Numbered from the stretch's first letter, positions 28,882 through 39,049 are shown. The stretch: DNA of 64,000 bases from Mesorhabditis belari (GCA_958450365.1 CAUEEP010000932.1:1934501-1998500), one strand, 5' to 3'. Numbers and translations are program-made. The notes: generated by a model from the sequence alone, not told the origin.

Positions 28882-30528
28882 CACTGCGGTGCAAAAGTCC
28901 TGTCCCACTTACTTTTCTGAAACATTTTGTCAAAATTCTAAAAATTCTCGAAAACAACTTTTTAAGTAAAAGGGTTTTTCTGAACTTTAAGTTGTAAGCT
29001 TTCATACAAAAAAGGTTTTAGATTTAAAAAATTTATTACCTAAAAGAAAATAACAAATAAAGTTTACAATCAAAAAATTTATGGTGCAAAAGTCTTGTCC
29101 CACCACTAAAAAAAGGTAAGCTAGATTAATATTTTGTCGGTCCTCCTTTAGCCAAAATCACTGCTTGAATACGTTGAGGCATTGAATCGACCAAATCACG
29201 TAGAATTCCCGAAGAAATTTGTCGCCAAACGTTTCTGATAAAGAACCAAAGCTCGACCTTTGTGCTGAATATCTTGCCCCTGAGTTTAGTCTTTAAATGG
29301 GCCCAAAGATGCTCTATAACATTCAAATCCGGCGAATAAGGAGGCACTTTGATCAATTTTACACGAAAAGCAGCAAAAACGCCGGGTAGGCGAGCTCTTC
29401 CTCCATTTGTAAGTCGGACAACTCGGTCCATCATTAGCTGGCTTTTGTGGCATCTGATATAAGTCTTGACATAAGGCCCATCCTTGTGGCATGTTCGTGT
29501 TTGCAAATGGAAGTAGTTGTTCTCTATGATTGACTTGTACCTTTGAGTGTCGAGATTTCCATCGATAAACACTGCGATCCCGCTACACTTCGATTCATTG
29601 GGCCTAAAAAAGATAAATCGTAAGTAAAAAATAGAGCGAACACTTACCCCACAACATAATACTCCCACCACCGAATTTGACCGTTGGCTTAACGTTAACT
29701 TTGAGCTTATAGCGTTGTCCAATTGGTCTTCTGATTAAATGGTTACAGTCCGGGTAGTGTAAATTAGTTCTAGTCTCATCGGTGAAAACGACTCAAAACC
29801 AGTCATCGGAAGTCCAACACTCGTAGTTCTTTGCAAAATTATATCTTAGCTTCCGAATTTGGTCAACGATCGTTTTGCTGGTTTTATTGCATGAAATCCT
29901 GCTCGAAACAAGCGACGGTTGATGCTCCATCGAGAAATATTTTTGTTAGACATGGCCTTCAACTTCATGATTCCAAGGCTCGAAATCAGATTCGGGTCGA
30001 TTTCATGGCCAATGATAAGTGCTCGATCTTCAGTTTTTGTTGTAATCGGTGGACGACCACTTTTCGAAGCTCTGTGAAGACTTTGGTCTTCTTCCGATTT
30101 TGCTGCTAGCCGATTCACCGTCCTTTTATTGCATTTGACGAGCATCGCAATAGAAGGTGATGAACATCCAAATTTCTTTATTTGCACGATCTTTTGCTTA
30201 TCAGGAGTTGATAAATATTTGCGAGTCGACATCTAAAAATAAAAATATAGTACAAAAAAATTCATGAGCACAAGCAAAGGCAAAGAGAAAATACAAATTT
30301 TCTTAGTGAGACAAGACTTTTGCACCATCTTTTTTTCTCAAGTTTTACGAAAAAAAAGGTTTTTAAAAAAGAACAAAATATTGGAGTACGGGCATTTACT
30401 TAGTAAAAGATGAAGGAATGAGCTACTAAAAAAACCCGTTACTTAAAAAGTGGTTTTCGGAAAATTTTAGAATTTTGACAAAATGTTTCAGAAAAGTAAG
30501 TGGGAGACAGGACTTTTGCACCACAGTG
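28882..30528 (-). mobile_element. Full-length Tc1-like element with ~100-bp terminal repeats
   Basis: The ends are imperfect inverted repeats of about 105 bp (28882-28985 and 30425-30528), starting CACTGCGGTGCAAAAGTCCT on one side and CACTGTGGTGCAAAAGTCCT on the other, with TA on each flank. A second, inner copy of GGTGCAAAAGTCTTGTC lies at about 29080 and, reversed, at about 30310, so each end has two likely transposase-binding sites as in the Tc3 group. Length is 1647 bp. The transposase is on the minus strand and broken. Confidence 0.9.
29126..30232 (-). pseudogene. Tc1-like transposase, frameshifted
   Basis: Starts at 30232 with MSTRKYLSTPDKQKIVQIKK and two helix-turn-helix segments (SSPSIAMLVKCNKRTVNRLA; NISRWSINRRLFRAGFHAIK). 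Around 29846 the frame slips; the first catalytic motif VVFTDETRTNLHYPDCNHLI is readable in another frame. An intron at 29604-29647 (44 bp) separates FGGGSIMLWG from exon 2. The second motif, normally QDNAPCHKS, is altered by a small replacement and one extra base at about 29455-29470. The third, PPYSPDLNVIEHLWAHLK, and the end AVILAKGGPTKY are intact. The element cannot make its own enzyme. Confidence 0.85.
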
Positions 30529-30530
30529 TA

Positions 30531-31262
30531 TTAATGATTGAAAGTAGTCGTTCACCCAAATCTCGTTGTTTAACCGAAGCACCACGGACATCGTGGTGCA
30601 TAATAAACTAGCCCAATAACCACAAATTTTAATTTTATTGATTATACACTTTATTGATAAGCTTTCCCTTTTCAGTTAATTTCATGGCAAGATCCTTCTT
30701 CAAATCGACTTGTGCAGTTTAGTGATTTTGGTTTCCTCTTTTCAAAAAAAGCCCGAATTGTAGAAGCCAAATTTCATACAGAACTCTGGCTGATATGAAT
30801 AATGCTAGAAGGTCCTCAATGTTCATTAGCTGAATAATCGTTTTAAAAAGTCTCAAGGAAAGCTATTTTAGCCAGCGACTAGAGGGTACCTCAAATGTTG
30901 TCATAAAAAGTTCTATAGAAGTTTCTATGTAATGAATAACCTTAAGTGCTTACTAAAACTCCCTAAGAATACCCATAAAAACATCAAAAGTTTGAGTCTA
31001 ATCAATTCAACTCACTAAACTGGAAAAGTTAACAGAGAGAGGTTTAACTGAGTTTAACAGAAAATAAAATTTCGGCTTACTATTTTGTGTTTAAGGAATA
31101 TTCAGGAAGCAAGGGTTTATGCGGCATCGCTATGTCATATTCAAATGCTCAAATGCCTCATCGTTTGGCTCGAAAAGCGAAAATTTGAAATTTCACGCAG
31201 TCATCAGCCATTAGCAGTCAATTCTGAGAGAATCGAGCTCGACTGACTTTTTTTAAAGCATC
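30531..31262 (-). repeat. Repeat R1, reverse copy
   Basis: Runs from TTAATGATTGAAAGTAGTCG and the CATCGTGGTGCATAATAAAC hairpin-like spot to GACTTTTTTTAAAGCATCCTG at 31262. It is the inverse of 20305-21020. The Tc1-like element sits exactly between this and the R2 piece on its left. Confidence 0.65.
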
Positions 31263-31745
31263 CTGTATATGGTAGTCTTCTCTAGTCCAGCTGACACTGT
31301 GGTTCCAATTGACTTGCTCAGGTGACTTGGGCCTGGTCCTAACTTGCCTGACCTGGCTCAGCTCTGGTATGAAATAGTGCCGAGAAAATTCCAACCCGAA
31401 CCAATTCCATAGCTGAAAATGTTTCCCCATCTCAGCCGATCCTGACTATAAGGTAGCTAAGACGTCAAATAATTAGCATATCTTTATGGAAATTTAAAGT
31501 ACAGTAGTATTCCGTTTTCCGGCTTTTTATTTTCTTTTTCGAATCCCCATTTTGATTTAGTCTGTGGTTTTCTGTTCACACTCTCATTGATTCTGAGAGC
31601 AGATGTGAAATTTTCCAAACGAACGCAAAATGTCGTTCCAATTACGTTGGCGCCGCTTTGCTTTGGGCATTTTCCTCGCCATTAGCCCTCAAATGATCCA
31701 AATACATACTGCACTATTTTGCATATCATCGCAGAAAAAAACTCG
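31263..31745 (+). promoter_or_regulatory. Outer repeat and 5' flank of FBL-11
   Basis: 31265-31530 is the reverse of the 20030-20300 repeat. 31560-31745 is the FBL upstream flank: GTCTGTGGTTTTCTGTTCAC, GTTGGCGCCGCTTTGC in place of the usual GTTCGCGC, TCGCCATTAGCCCTCA, and an aberrant stretch before the ATG (CGCAGAAAAAAACTCG rather than AAATTG). The in-frame ATG at about 31719 upstream is in this aberrant part. Confidence 0.5.
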
Positions 31746-32765
31746 ATGACTTTCAAAAGTTTCCCTGCTTTGCCGTCTCTTCTCAAAACACGGATTCTGA
31801 AGAAGTCGGAGGTGTTTGAGGCACTTCAATTGCTAAAAGTCAATCACGATCTGCGCTCATTCGTCCTATTTTCCGGACCAATCTCGTCAAATTTTCAACA
31901 AGTTGAAATGCGGCTGTTCAACGTGAAAATAGATGAGGACAACGGACGAATTGTGGCAAGTGCGATTCGCATTCATATAATATATCACCGTATCTCACAA
32001 GAAGATAACCCTTCGCTTTCTTTCTCGAGCGACGAGATGTCGTGGCATAGAAGTGATGTGACCGTGCGAGTGAATCCGCTTCATGGGCGACTCTTTCGTA
32101 AGCTCGTACATTTCGCCGATTTGGAAATACGCTGTATTGGTGAAAGCAAGATGATTTCCCCAAAATTTGATGTCCAGAAGTTTTTGCCGCTCAACAAGAG
32201 AAAGCCTTTGGAACGCGTAGTCTTCGAATTGAATAGAGATTCAAGCGTCACTCGCTCGCTTCTCTCGATGTATAATGCGATCCAAGTGTGCAAAGACGTG
32301 ACATTCAGGTTTCCAGAGCGCACTCGTGCCGTTTCTGCTGGTGACGTTAATCGTGAATTTCTGCAATTTATGGAGAATCGCTGGGCGCTCTGTGAGCGTC
32401 TCTGTTTGGAATTTCTTCCTTTTGACCTTATCAAAGGACATCTTTCGTTAATGAAAGAAAATGTGCGGCTCCTGCTATCGCACGATAATTGGGAGAGTTT
32501 CGTGGATTGTGTGAAATTCTTAGTGAGGAGGAATCATTTCTATGCTTATCTTGGCGTTCACTTCTGGGGCGATCAAATGAGCAGGGAGGATCTGAGAAAC
32601 GAGCAACTCACTGCTATCTTCCTTGAAGCTCACACTCCACTTGTTAAGAGGGAAGTATTTGGGCTCGTCTTTCATCGGCCTCCACACGCTTTTCAGTATG
32701 AAATTGACCACTTCACCACACGGTGTGCATTGAGGAAAGTTTTTTTTGATCACGAAGTTGTGTAA
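31746..32765 (+). CDS. FBL-11, intact F-box-like family protein (339 aa)
   Basis: Single exon. The frame is open to an ATG nine codons further up (31719), but the family start MTFKSFPALPSLL is preferred. The F-box-like core has KKSEVFEALQLLKVNHDLRS, and the usual FCGP is FSGP. The middle carries DEMSWHRSDVTVRVNPLHG, a relative of the SHEISRRG cassette. FPERTRAVSAGDVNREF has one extra residue. The C-terminal domain stretch NWESFVDCVKFLVRRNHFYAY is normal. The GEDYEI segment before FHRPPHAF is deleted. The tail LRKVFFDHEVV belongs to the long C-terminal version. Function inferred from layout only. Confidence 0.8.
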   Translation: MTFKSFPALPSLLKTRILKKSEVFEALQLLKVNHDLRSFVLFSGPISSNFQQVEMRLFNVKIDEDNGRIVASAIRIHIIYHRISQEDNPSLSFSSDEMSWHRSDVTVRVNPLHGRLFRKLVHFADLEIRCIGESKMISPKFDVQKFLPLNKRKPLERVVFELNRDSSVTRSLLSMYNAIQVCKDVTFRFPERTRAVSAGDVNREFLQFMENRWALCERLCLEFLPFDLIKGHLSLMKENVRLLLSHDNWESFVDCVKFLVRRNHFYAYLGVHFWGDQMSREDLRNEQLTAIFLEAHTPLVKREVFGLVFHRPPHAFQYEIDHFTTRCALRKVFFDHEVV

Positions 32766-33230
32766 TTTCATGCTATGTTTCTCATTTTCGCAGGTTTTTC
32801 CTTTCAACCTTTGCTGATTCTCTTACGATTTAACATCTAGATTAGATAGTTTATTCGCTGCAAAATGTTTGCCTTTTGAAGTAAAAAAATGTGATTAGAT
32901 CTGACGAATAAATATTCTACAATACAACTATTGGTATAATATATCAAACTTTCCTTAAAAAGTGTGAACTTACACTACAGTCAAATCTTACACTATCGGT
33001 GTGATCGAGAAGAAAAACCCTCCAAAAACAAGTCATTTTACAATGGAAAAAAGCCAAGATCGGCCTCGCAACTTTCAGATTCGAATTCAATTCAATCAAC
33101 CGTTCGCTTGATTCCTTGACTCCCAATTTATTTTTAGTCGCAATTTTTGGCTAGATTCTGGAAATTACAATGGTATTTTAGGTCTTTGACCCAGAAAAAG
33201 TTATAGGTCAAATATAGGTCTACTTAGCTC
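32766..33230 (+). repeat. 3' flank of FBL-11, type B
   Basis: TTTCATGCTATGTTTCTC, AACATCTAGATTAGATAG, GACGAATAAATATTCTAC, a shortened first motif (AACTATTGGTATAATAT) and the second CTTACACTATCGGTGTGATC, then CAAGTCATTTTACAATGG and AACCGTTCGCTTGATTCC. Confidence 0.65.
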
Positions 33231-33769
33231 ATACGTCTGGCTATAACTGTTCATTCTGAGGTGCTGTAGCCAGCACACTGTTTAACGTACTTCTTTCAGT
33301 CTCAATATCCGTTGGTTTTGAGAGCGAAGAGATACTTTCAGTATTAATTTAGTTAACTCAGATAAAACTACGGAATTGAGTGAGTGATAAACTACGGAAT
33401 ACAATAATACAAACACGAAAATGTTGGTGCCAGACTCTTGGTGTTAGCTAGTTGACTTTGCATCAAGCAAATTAATAGCTCTCAAGGTCAAGCAGCTGCC
33501 CGTTTTGAGTGATGGTTTCCTTCATATTCCTCGCCGTTGAGTGGGAGAGAATTTGAAATTCTAATTTTGAAAGATTTATCAATAATCTCTGAGACTTGCA
33601 AGGCTTACAGACTTGCAAAAATAGTCTAATCAAATTCGTTTTTTGAAGTTTATGTTGATTTTTTGCCACTTTACGCTATTCTATCTGAGATACGATGATG
33701 ATTCAATATATGCCAATGATTCAATATATGAAAAACATAAGGTAAAGCAACTTTCAATGTTTTTACAAT
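33231..33769. other. Intergenic, reverse copy of a 5.5 kb segment
   Basis: 33310-33480 is the inverse of about 5490-5630. 33480-33640 is not recognised. From about 33665 a degenerate exon-like piece precedes the integrase scrap (GATTCAATATATGAAAAACATAAG then GTAAAG, an intron start; key part ATATATGAAAAACATAAG). Confidence 0.4.
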
Positions 33770-34260
33770 CATTTTTCTTTAGATACCATTCTGGAATTCG
33801 ACAATCATCTTATTCAGCAATGTTTGGACGGGACGTTAAATTCGATTGTGATATTACCAATGAAAAAAAATGTAAAACTGTTTATTTTACCCAGTGATTT
33901 TAGCTTTTTAGAATGAAAATGGGTTGGAAAGATTATTGGACGAAAGCGACTTATCTTCCACAAATACCGACAAAGAATTTTTAGAAGAGGACGTTGGTGA
34001 GAGGTTGAATTGAATATTCCACTGTTTTGTTTATATTTAGCTAATCTCGAACCTTCCCCGACCCTTACAAGAAAATCGCAGTTCAATTTTGCATAAGCGG
34101 GAAATCGTCAAATATGGCTTGATGCAGAAAGCCGAAACTATGCTTGAAAAAAGTGAAAGCAGGTTGGTAAATGAATTTATTTGATTATTATCTTAATATC
34201 ATTTAGATTAAGTGAAGCTGAAATTGAAAACAAAATGTTTTATTGCCAATTGCTGCCGTT
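33770..34260 (+). mobile_element. DDE integrase C-terminal fragment (copy b)
   Basis: After an acceptor TTCTTTAG at about 33782 it reads RYHSGIRQSSYSAMFGRDVK, the HSGIKQSPY-AMFG block that follows the catalytic core of Ty3-like and Ginger-like integrases. Further on come acidic DESDLSSTNTDKEFLEEDVG, then, after small introns and a frame loss, LMQKAETMLEKSESR and LSEAEIENKM, matching the basic coiled segment seen behind such integrases. Stops and frameshifts are present. No terminal repeat was recognised. Confidence 0.6.
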
Positions 34261-34569
34261 GATCGTCTCAAAATAGGCCCTTGAAACCTTCCAGGTTTGC
34301 CAGATTTTTGGATTAAATAGGTGAGAAACGACAAAGAAAGGAAAATGAGTCAAAGGAAACAAATGAAAGAACTTTTAGCATTCTTTGTTTCTTTTTGTTG
34401 ATGCCAGCTTTCTGGAAAAATCTCACTTTTTGCTGAAGATGAGAAGTAAAAAGGAAAGGGGAAAAAGAAATTCCGGTTTTTAAGAAACATTAAATTTAAA
34501 CAAAATTCCTTTAGATCACAATTTGTTCCAAACCATGGCACCATCGTTATCATCACATCCCTCCAACGT
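34261..34569 (-). repeat. Reverse R2 copy with spacer
   Basis: 34440-34569 is the inverse of R2 (AAGAAACATTAAATTTAAAC, ATCGTTATCATCACATCCC). Nothing was recognised at 34261-34440. Confidence 0.5.
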
Positions 34570-34895
34570 TGCTTCAGACTGCGGACCGCAGAACTTATCG
34601 AAGAACTATTAATGATTGAAAGTATTAGTATTAAGTTGGCAAGTTATAAACGACTGTGAAAGGGATTCGAATATCGATGAATATCGAAAAAGAAAAGAAA
34701 TAAAAGAATAAAGTCCTCAAAAGTCTCCAAGAGGGGGAATCTCTTGAGAAAATGAGTGAAAGGAGGGGAAAGGGAGGAACAGATAGGAAAAGTGGGGAAA
34801 GGTGAGGATCGTTCCACATATATGCCCTCCAGGGCAGCTTGTGAGTCTTCAAAAAACGTCGTAAACTTAACTGGAAATATTTCAAAATCGAATCC
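34570..34895 (-). repeat. Duplicated 320-bp segment, partner of 12725-13045
   Basis: Same order and orientation as the 12.7 kb copy, differing by small indels around GATTCGAATATCGATG and CAGGGCAGC. Confidence 0.65.
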
Positions 34896-35375
34896 AATAA
34901 AAGAAATTGATGATTGATGATTTTCCAAAGTTTCCCCTCTTTGCCGTCCAAAGTTTATCTCTAGGTTCGAAAGTGGACTGCAGCCGTCAAAGCGATGTTA
35001 CCCGTTCGCAACTCGGTCCCCTCGATAAACTCTTGCGTCGACCATCGAATTCGTTGTTCACGAAGGCGCCTCTAGTTGTTGCCGTCAAATTTGATGTGCT
35101 ATACCAATAGTGTCACATTTCATTGTATTGTACAGTATTTATTCGTCACGTATAATCACTTTTTAGTCTTCAAGAGGCAAACATTTTGCAGCGAATAGAC
35201 CTGAGATTTGCAGACTCTTATTGATTTCACCTTATTGAGAGCAGATGTGAAATTTTCAAAGAGAAGGCAAAATATGACTCCAATTACTTTCGCGCTGTTT
35301 TGCTTCGGGCATTTTCCTCGCCTTTAGTCCTCCAATCATCCAAATACATAACTTTTTGCCTAATAAAAAAAATTG
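34896..35375 (+). repeat. Fused flank pieces upstream of FBL-12
   Basis: 34910-34950 is a sliver of FBL start sequence (GATTTTCCAAAGTTTCCC). 34956-35090 (TTTATCTCTAGGTTCGAAAG to TTGTTCACGAAGGCGCC) recurs at 53444-53560 and about 54915-55010. 35095-35200 is a reverse FBL 3' flank without gene. 35205-35375 is the 5' flank of FBL-12, with TACTTTCGCGCTGTTTTGC and TCGCCTTTAGTCCTCC. Confidence 0.55.
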
Positions 35376-36412
35376 ATGACTTTCCAAAGCTTCCCTTCTT
35401 TGCCGTCTCTTCTCAAAACACGGATTCTGCATAAATTGAAGGTGTTTGAGGCACTTCAATTGCTGAAAGTGAATCACGATCTGCGCTCGTTCGTCTTATT
35501 TTGCGGGCCAATCTCGTCAAATTGCGAACGTGTTAAGTGACGCTGTTCAACGCGCAAATAGATGAGGACAACGGACGAATTGTGGCAAGTGAGATTGGGA
35601 TTGATTTATTATTTCTCAGTATACCACAAGAAGGTGACTTTCAACTTTCTTTCTTGAGCGACCTGAGTATGTACGCACCAGGTATGATCGTGCGAGTTAG
35701 TCCCCTTCACGGGCGACTTTTTCGAAAACTCGCCCATTTCGCCAATTTGGAAATATGCTGTATTCGTGAAGACAAGACAAGTTTCCCAAAAGTTGATGTC
35801 CAAAAATTTTTGCCTCTCAATAAGAAAAAGCCTTTGAACCACGTTGGCTTCAAATTCAATAGAGATTCAAGCCTCACCCGCTCGCTTCTCTCAATGTATA
35901 ATGCGATCCAAGTGTGCAAAAACGTGGGAATCAAATTTCCACGTGGCGATCGTGCCGTTTCTGGTGATGTTAATCGCGAAATTCTGCAATTTATGGAGAA
36001 TCGCTGGGCGCTCTGTGAGTTTCTTCGTTGGGAATTTCTCCCTTTTGACCTTATCAAAGAACATCTTTCGCTAATGAAAGAAAATGTGCATCTGATACTA
36101 TTGCACGATCATTGGGAGAGTTTCATGGATTGTGTGAGTTTCTTCGTGAGGAACAGACGTTTCAATGCTCGTCTTCTCATTAAATTTGATGGGGATCTCG
36201 TGAGTCTGAGATACGAGCAGCTCACTTCTATCTTCCTTCAGGCTCACATTCCGCTTGTTGAGAGGGAAGTATTTGAAGAAATAGGATGGGGAGGCGAAAG
36301 GCTCGTCTTTCATCGGCCTCCACACGCTTTTCGCTATGAAATTAGTAGCTACAACGATTCGTATGAATTAGAGAAACTCTTTTATAGATCATCAAGTCAT
36401 TTCACTTGTTAA
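35376..36412 (+). pseudogene. FBL-12, family member with one early single-base loss
   Basis: Codons from the ATG at 35376 read as a normal F-box-like segment up to CGPISSNCERVK, where a stop arises because one G is missing at about 35539 (GTTAAGTG in place of GTTGAAGTG). From 35537 the correct frame is open for 291 codons through FANLEICCIREDKTSF, LLSMYNAIQVC, NREILQFMENRWALCEFLRW and HDHWESFMDCVSFFVRN to the end. The tail is unusual (LEKLFYRSSSHFTC), with a duplicated CGTATGAATT segment just after it. Only one base separates it from an intact gene. Confidence 0.75.
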
Positions 36413-36773
36413 GAAACGATTTCGAAGATTCGTATGAATTCGGGAAATGCTTTCTTGATCACCAAGTAGTGTAATTTCATGATATGTGTCTCATTTTTTC
36501 AAGTTTTCCATTTCCACCTTTTCTGATTCTCTTACGATTTCACATCGAGATTTCGTAGTTTATTCTCTGCAAAATGTTTGCCTCATTAAGAGAGAAATGT
36601 GATTATATGTGCCAAATAAATGCTGTACAATACGATGAAATGTTACACTATTGGTATAGCATATCGAATTTCCTTAAAAAGTGTCAACTTACACTAGAGT
36701 CACATCTTACATTATGGTGTGATCGAGAAGAAAAACCGTCCAAGGACAAGTCATTTTACAATTTTACCAAAGA
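36413..36773 (+). repeat. 3' flank of FBL-12, type B
   Basis: GATCACCAAGTAGTGTAATT, TTTCACATCGAGATTTCG, GCCAAATAAATGCTGTAC (AATAAA), GTTACACTATTGGTATAGC and CTTACATTATGGTGTGATC. It ends where an integrase fragment begins. Confidence 0.6.
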
Positions 36774-37075
36774 AGGAAATAGTCGTCAGGCCAATTCATA
36801 CCAAATACTAAACGAAAGATGTCAACTTGATCTCCTTGATTTGCAAATAGTACCCGATGGTGACTTTAAGTTCATTATGGTTTCTCAGGTCTTTAAATCA
36901 AAAAACCAAAATGTTTTTATAAAAAATCTAGGATCATATAACCAAATTTGTGTTATTGCGGCCTTTGCAAGAAAAAACTGCTCAAGAAGTGTCCAATCGA
37001 ATCTAAATGAAATATAAAAGAAAAGGGAGTGTAGAACGCGCAAATGCTGATATTGAGGTTACATGTTGTTACCTG
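36774..37075 (+). mobile_element. DDE integrase catalytic-core fragment (copy c)
   Basis: Reads YQILNERCQLDLLDLQIVPD, the first catalytic aspartate region, then GDFKFIM and a roughly 48-bp intron ending CTAG at about 36930. After it DHITKFVLLRPLQEKTAQEV is the hallmark strand of these integrases. A stop follows, and a deletion brings in GSVERANADIE at about 37025-37060, containing the catalytic glutamate; the second aspartate region is lost. The best-preserved of the eight integrase scraps. Confidence 0.65.
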
Positions 37076-37440
37076 GTTACCATAAGCCTCTACTTTTTTT
37101 AATCTTTAGTTCTTTTCGGGATGTCCTTGGCACCCATTTCAGGATGTCCTTGGCACCGCATCGTCGAAAGTTCTTCACGACCAGCGTTTAAGAAAAGTTG
37201 TGGTTCAAAAGGGATCTTTGGGTCAGAGTCCCGTCGAACATTTAAAATCTTCATGTGTTACATTCATATATGTTAACTCCCTTGTTTCATTTTTTCTAAT
37301 TTTGAAATTAACAAACGTGCCCGTGATTTGCCGACTCCTATTGATTCTGAGAGCAGATGTGAAATTTTCAGAGAGAAGACAAAATCTGACTCCAATTACG
37401 TTCGCGCCGCTTTGCCTCGGGCATTTTCCTCCCCTCAGCT
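37076..37440 (+). repeat. Outer repeat and solo FBL 5' flank
   Basis: 37140-37305 matches the 3480-3660 outer repeat (CGTCGAAAGTTCTTCACG). 37305-37438 is a complete FBL 5' flank including ATTACGTTCGCGCCGC, but at the point where the coding region should follow it is joined to the reverse 3' flank of FBL-13. The intervening gene has been deleted or never was there. Confidence 0.6.
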
Positions 37441-37669
37441 ACTAGATTTGATGTGTTATAGCAATAGTGTAACATTTCATTGAATTTTACAGTATTTATT
37501 CGTCACATATAATTACATTTCTCTCTTAATGAGGCAAACATTTTCACATATAAGCAAACGTCACATATAAGCAAACGATCTAGATCTAGATGTGAAATTG
37601 TAAGAGAATCAGAAAAGGTTGAAATGAGAAAAAATGAGATACATATCTTGAAACTACAAAACTTGACGA
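37441..37669 (-). repeat. 3' flank of FBL-13, type B
   Basis: Reverse flank: GCAATAGTGTAACATTTC, AGTATTTATTCGTCACAT (AATAAA on the minus strand), a short tandem duplication TCACATATAAGCAAACG at about 37545-37580, and TTGTAAGAGAATCAGAAAAG. Confidence 0.6.
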
Positions 37670-38665
37670 TCAATAAAAGAGTTTCCATAGCTTACATACA
37701 TTGCCGAAGGGGCTAATTTCATAGCGGAAAGCGTGTGGAGGCCGATGAAAGACGAGATCTACTACTCCCCTCTTAACAAGTGGAATGTGAGCTTCAAGGA
37801 AGATAGAAGTGAGTTGCTCGTTTCTCAGATCCCCCGTCCTCACTTGATCCCCCAAGAAGTCAATGTCAAGATCACCGTTGAAACGATTGCTCCTCACGAA
37901 GAATTTCACACAATCCACGAAACTCTCCCAATTATCGTATGATAGCATGAACGAGACATCTTCTTTCATTAACGAAAGATTTTCTTGGATAAGGTCAAAA
38001 CGAAGAAATTCCAAATTGAGAAACTCACAGAGCACCCAGCGATTCTCCATAAATCGCAGAATTTCACGATTAACGCCACCAGAAACATCATGATTGCCAC
38101 GTGGAAAAGTGAATCTCACGCTATTGCACACTTGGATCGTATTATACATGGAGAGAAGCGAGCGAGTGACGCCTGAATCACTATTGAATTCGAAGCCTAC
38201 GTAGTCCAAAGGCTTTCCCTTATTAAGTGGCAAAAACTTCTGGACATCAAATTTTGGGTAACTCAACGTGGTTTCAGTGCAGCTTATTTCAAAATTGACG
38301 AAACGTGCAAGCTTTCGAAAAAGTCGCCCGTGAAGGGGACTCACTTGCACAATCGCACCTCGTGCGTACCTACCTGGGTCGCTCAAGAAAGAAAGCCAAA
38401 TGTTATTATCTTGTGATATACTGTGATATAATATATAAATGCCAATCGCCCTTGCCACAATTCGTCCGTTGTCCTCATCTATTTTCGCGTTGTACAGCTC
38501 CACTTCAACACGTTCGAAATTTGAAGGGATTGGCCCGCAAAATAGAACGAATGAGCGCAGATCGTGATTCACTTTCAGCAATTGAAGTGCCTCAAACGCC
38601 CTCAATTTATGCAGAATCCGTGTTTTGAGAAGAGACGGCAAAGAAGAGAAGCTTTGGAAAGTCAT
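37670..38665 (-). CDS. FBL-13, intact F-box-like family protein (331 aa)
   Basis: Single exon, start MTFQSFSSLPSLLKTRILHK. The middle has DPGRYARGAIVQVSPLHG, a variant of the DVGRYGR cassette. CTETTLSYPKFDVQKFLPLN and KGKPLDYVGFEFNSDSGVTR follow. DVSGGVNREILRFMENRW and the stretch SFMLSYDNWESFVDCVKFF are shared with FBL-17, whereas GDLRNEQLTSIFLEAHIPLV is FBL-7-like. The segment between VKRGV and VFHRPPHAF is short (GEDYEI-type residues lost). Tail FGNVCKLWKLFY, short C-terminal version. It lies head to tail with a solo 5' flank. Confidence 0.82.
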   Translation of the reverse strand: MTFQSFSSLPSLLKTRILHKLRAFEALQLLKVNHDLRSFVLFCGPIPSNFERVEVELYNAKIDEDNGRIVARAIGIYILYHSISQDNNIWLSFLSDPGRYARGAIVQVSPLHGRLFRKLARFVNFEISCTETTLSYPKFDVQKFLPLNKGKPLDYVGFEFNSDSGVTRSLLSMYNTIQVCNSVRFTFPRGNHDVSGGVNREILRFMENRWVLCEFLNLEFLRFDLIQENLSLMKEDVSFMLSYDNWESFVDCVKFFVRSNRFNGDLDIDFLGDQVRTGDLRNEQLTSIFLEAHIPLVKRGVVDLVFHRPPHAFRYEISPFGNVCKLWKLFY

Positions 38666-39049
38666 TGATTTCTTTTGTTTGGCAAAAAGTTATTTGTAAG
38701 TTATAATGTATTTGGATGATTGAGTGAGAATGCTGGAGGAAAATGCCCGAAGCAAAGCAGCGCGAGCGTAATTGGAGTCTTATTTTGCTTTCTCATTGAA
38801 AATTTCACATCTGCTCTCAGAATCAATAAGAGTGTGAAGATCACAGCTGCTTTTATTAATTTCTCCACAATTCGATCATGTGGATAAAGTTACAGCATTC
38901 TCATTAGAGGAATTTGGTAGCAGAGTGATCTTATCCAATATCCGATCTCCTGAGCATTGTAATATTTTTTTTTCAGAATCAGTTTGATGTGGAAATCATT
39001 GAACGTTTTTTATGGTATTTCAAACTAAGCCTCACTTATTTCTTTGACG
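38666..39049. promoter_or_regulatory. 5' flank of FBL-13 and spacer
   Basis: 38700-38840 is the reverse upstream flank (AGCGCGAGCGTAATTGGAG; CACATCTGCTCTCAGAATC). 38850-39049 contains no recognised gene. Confidence 0.45.
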
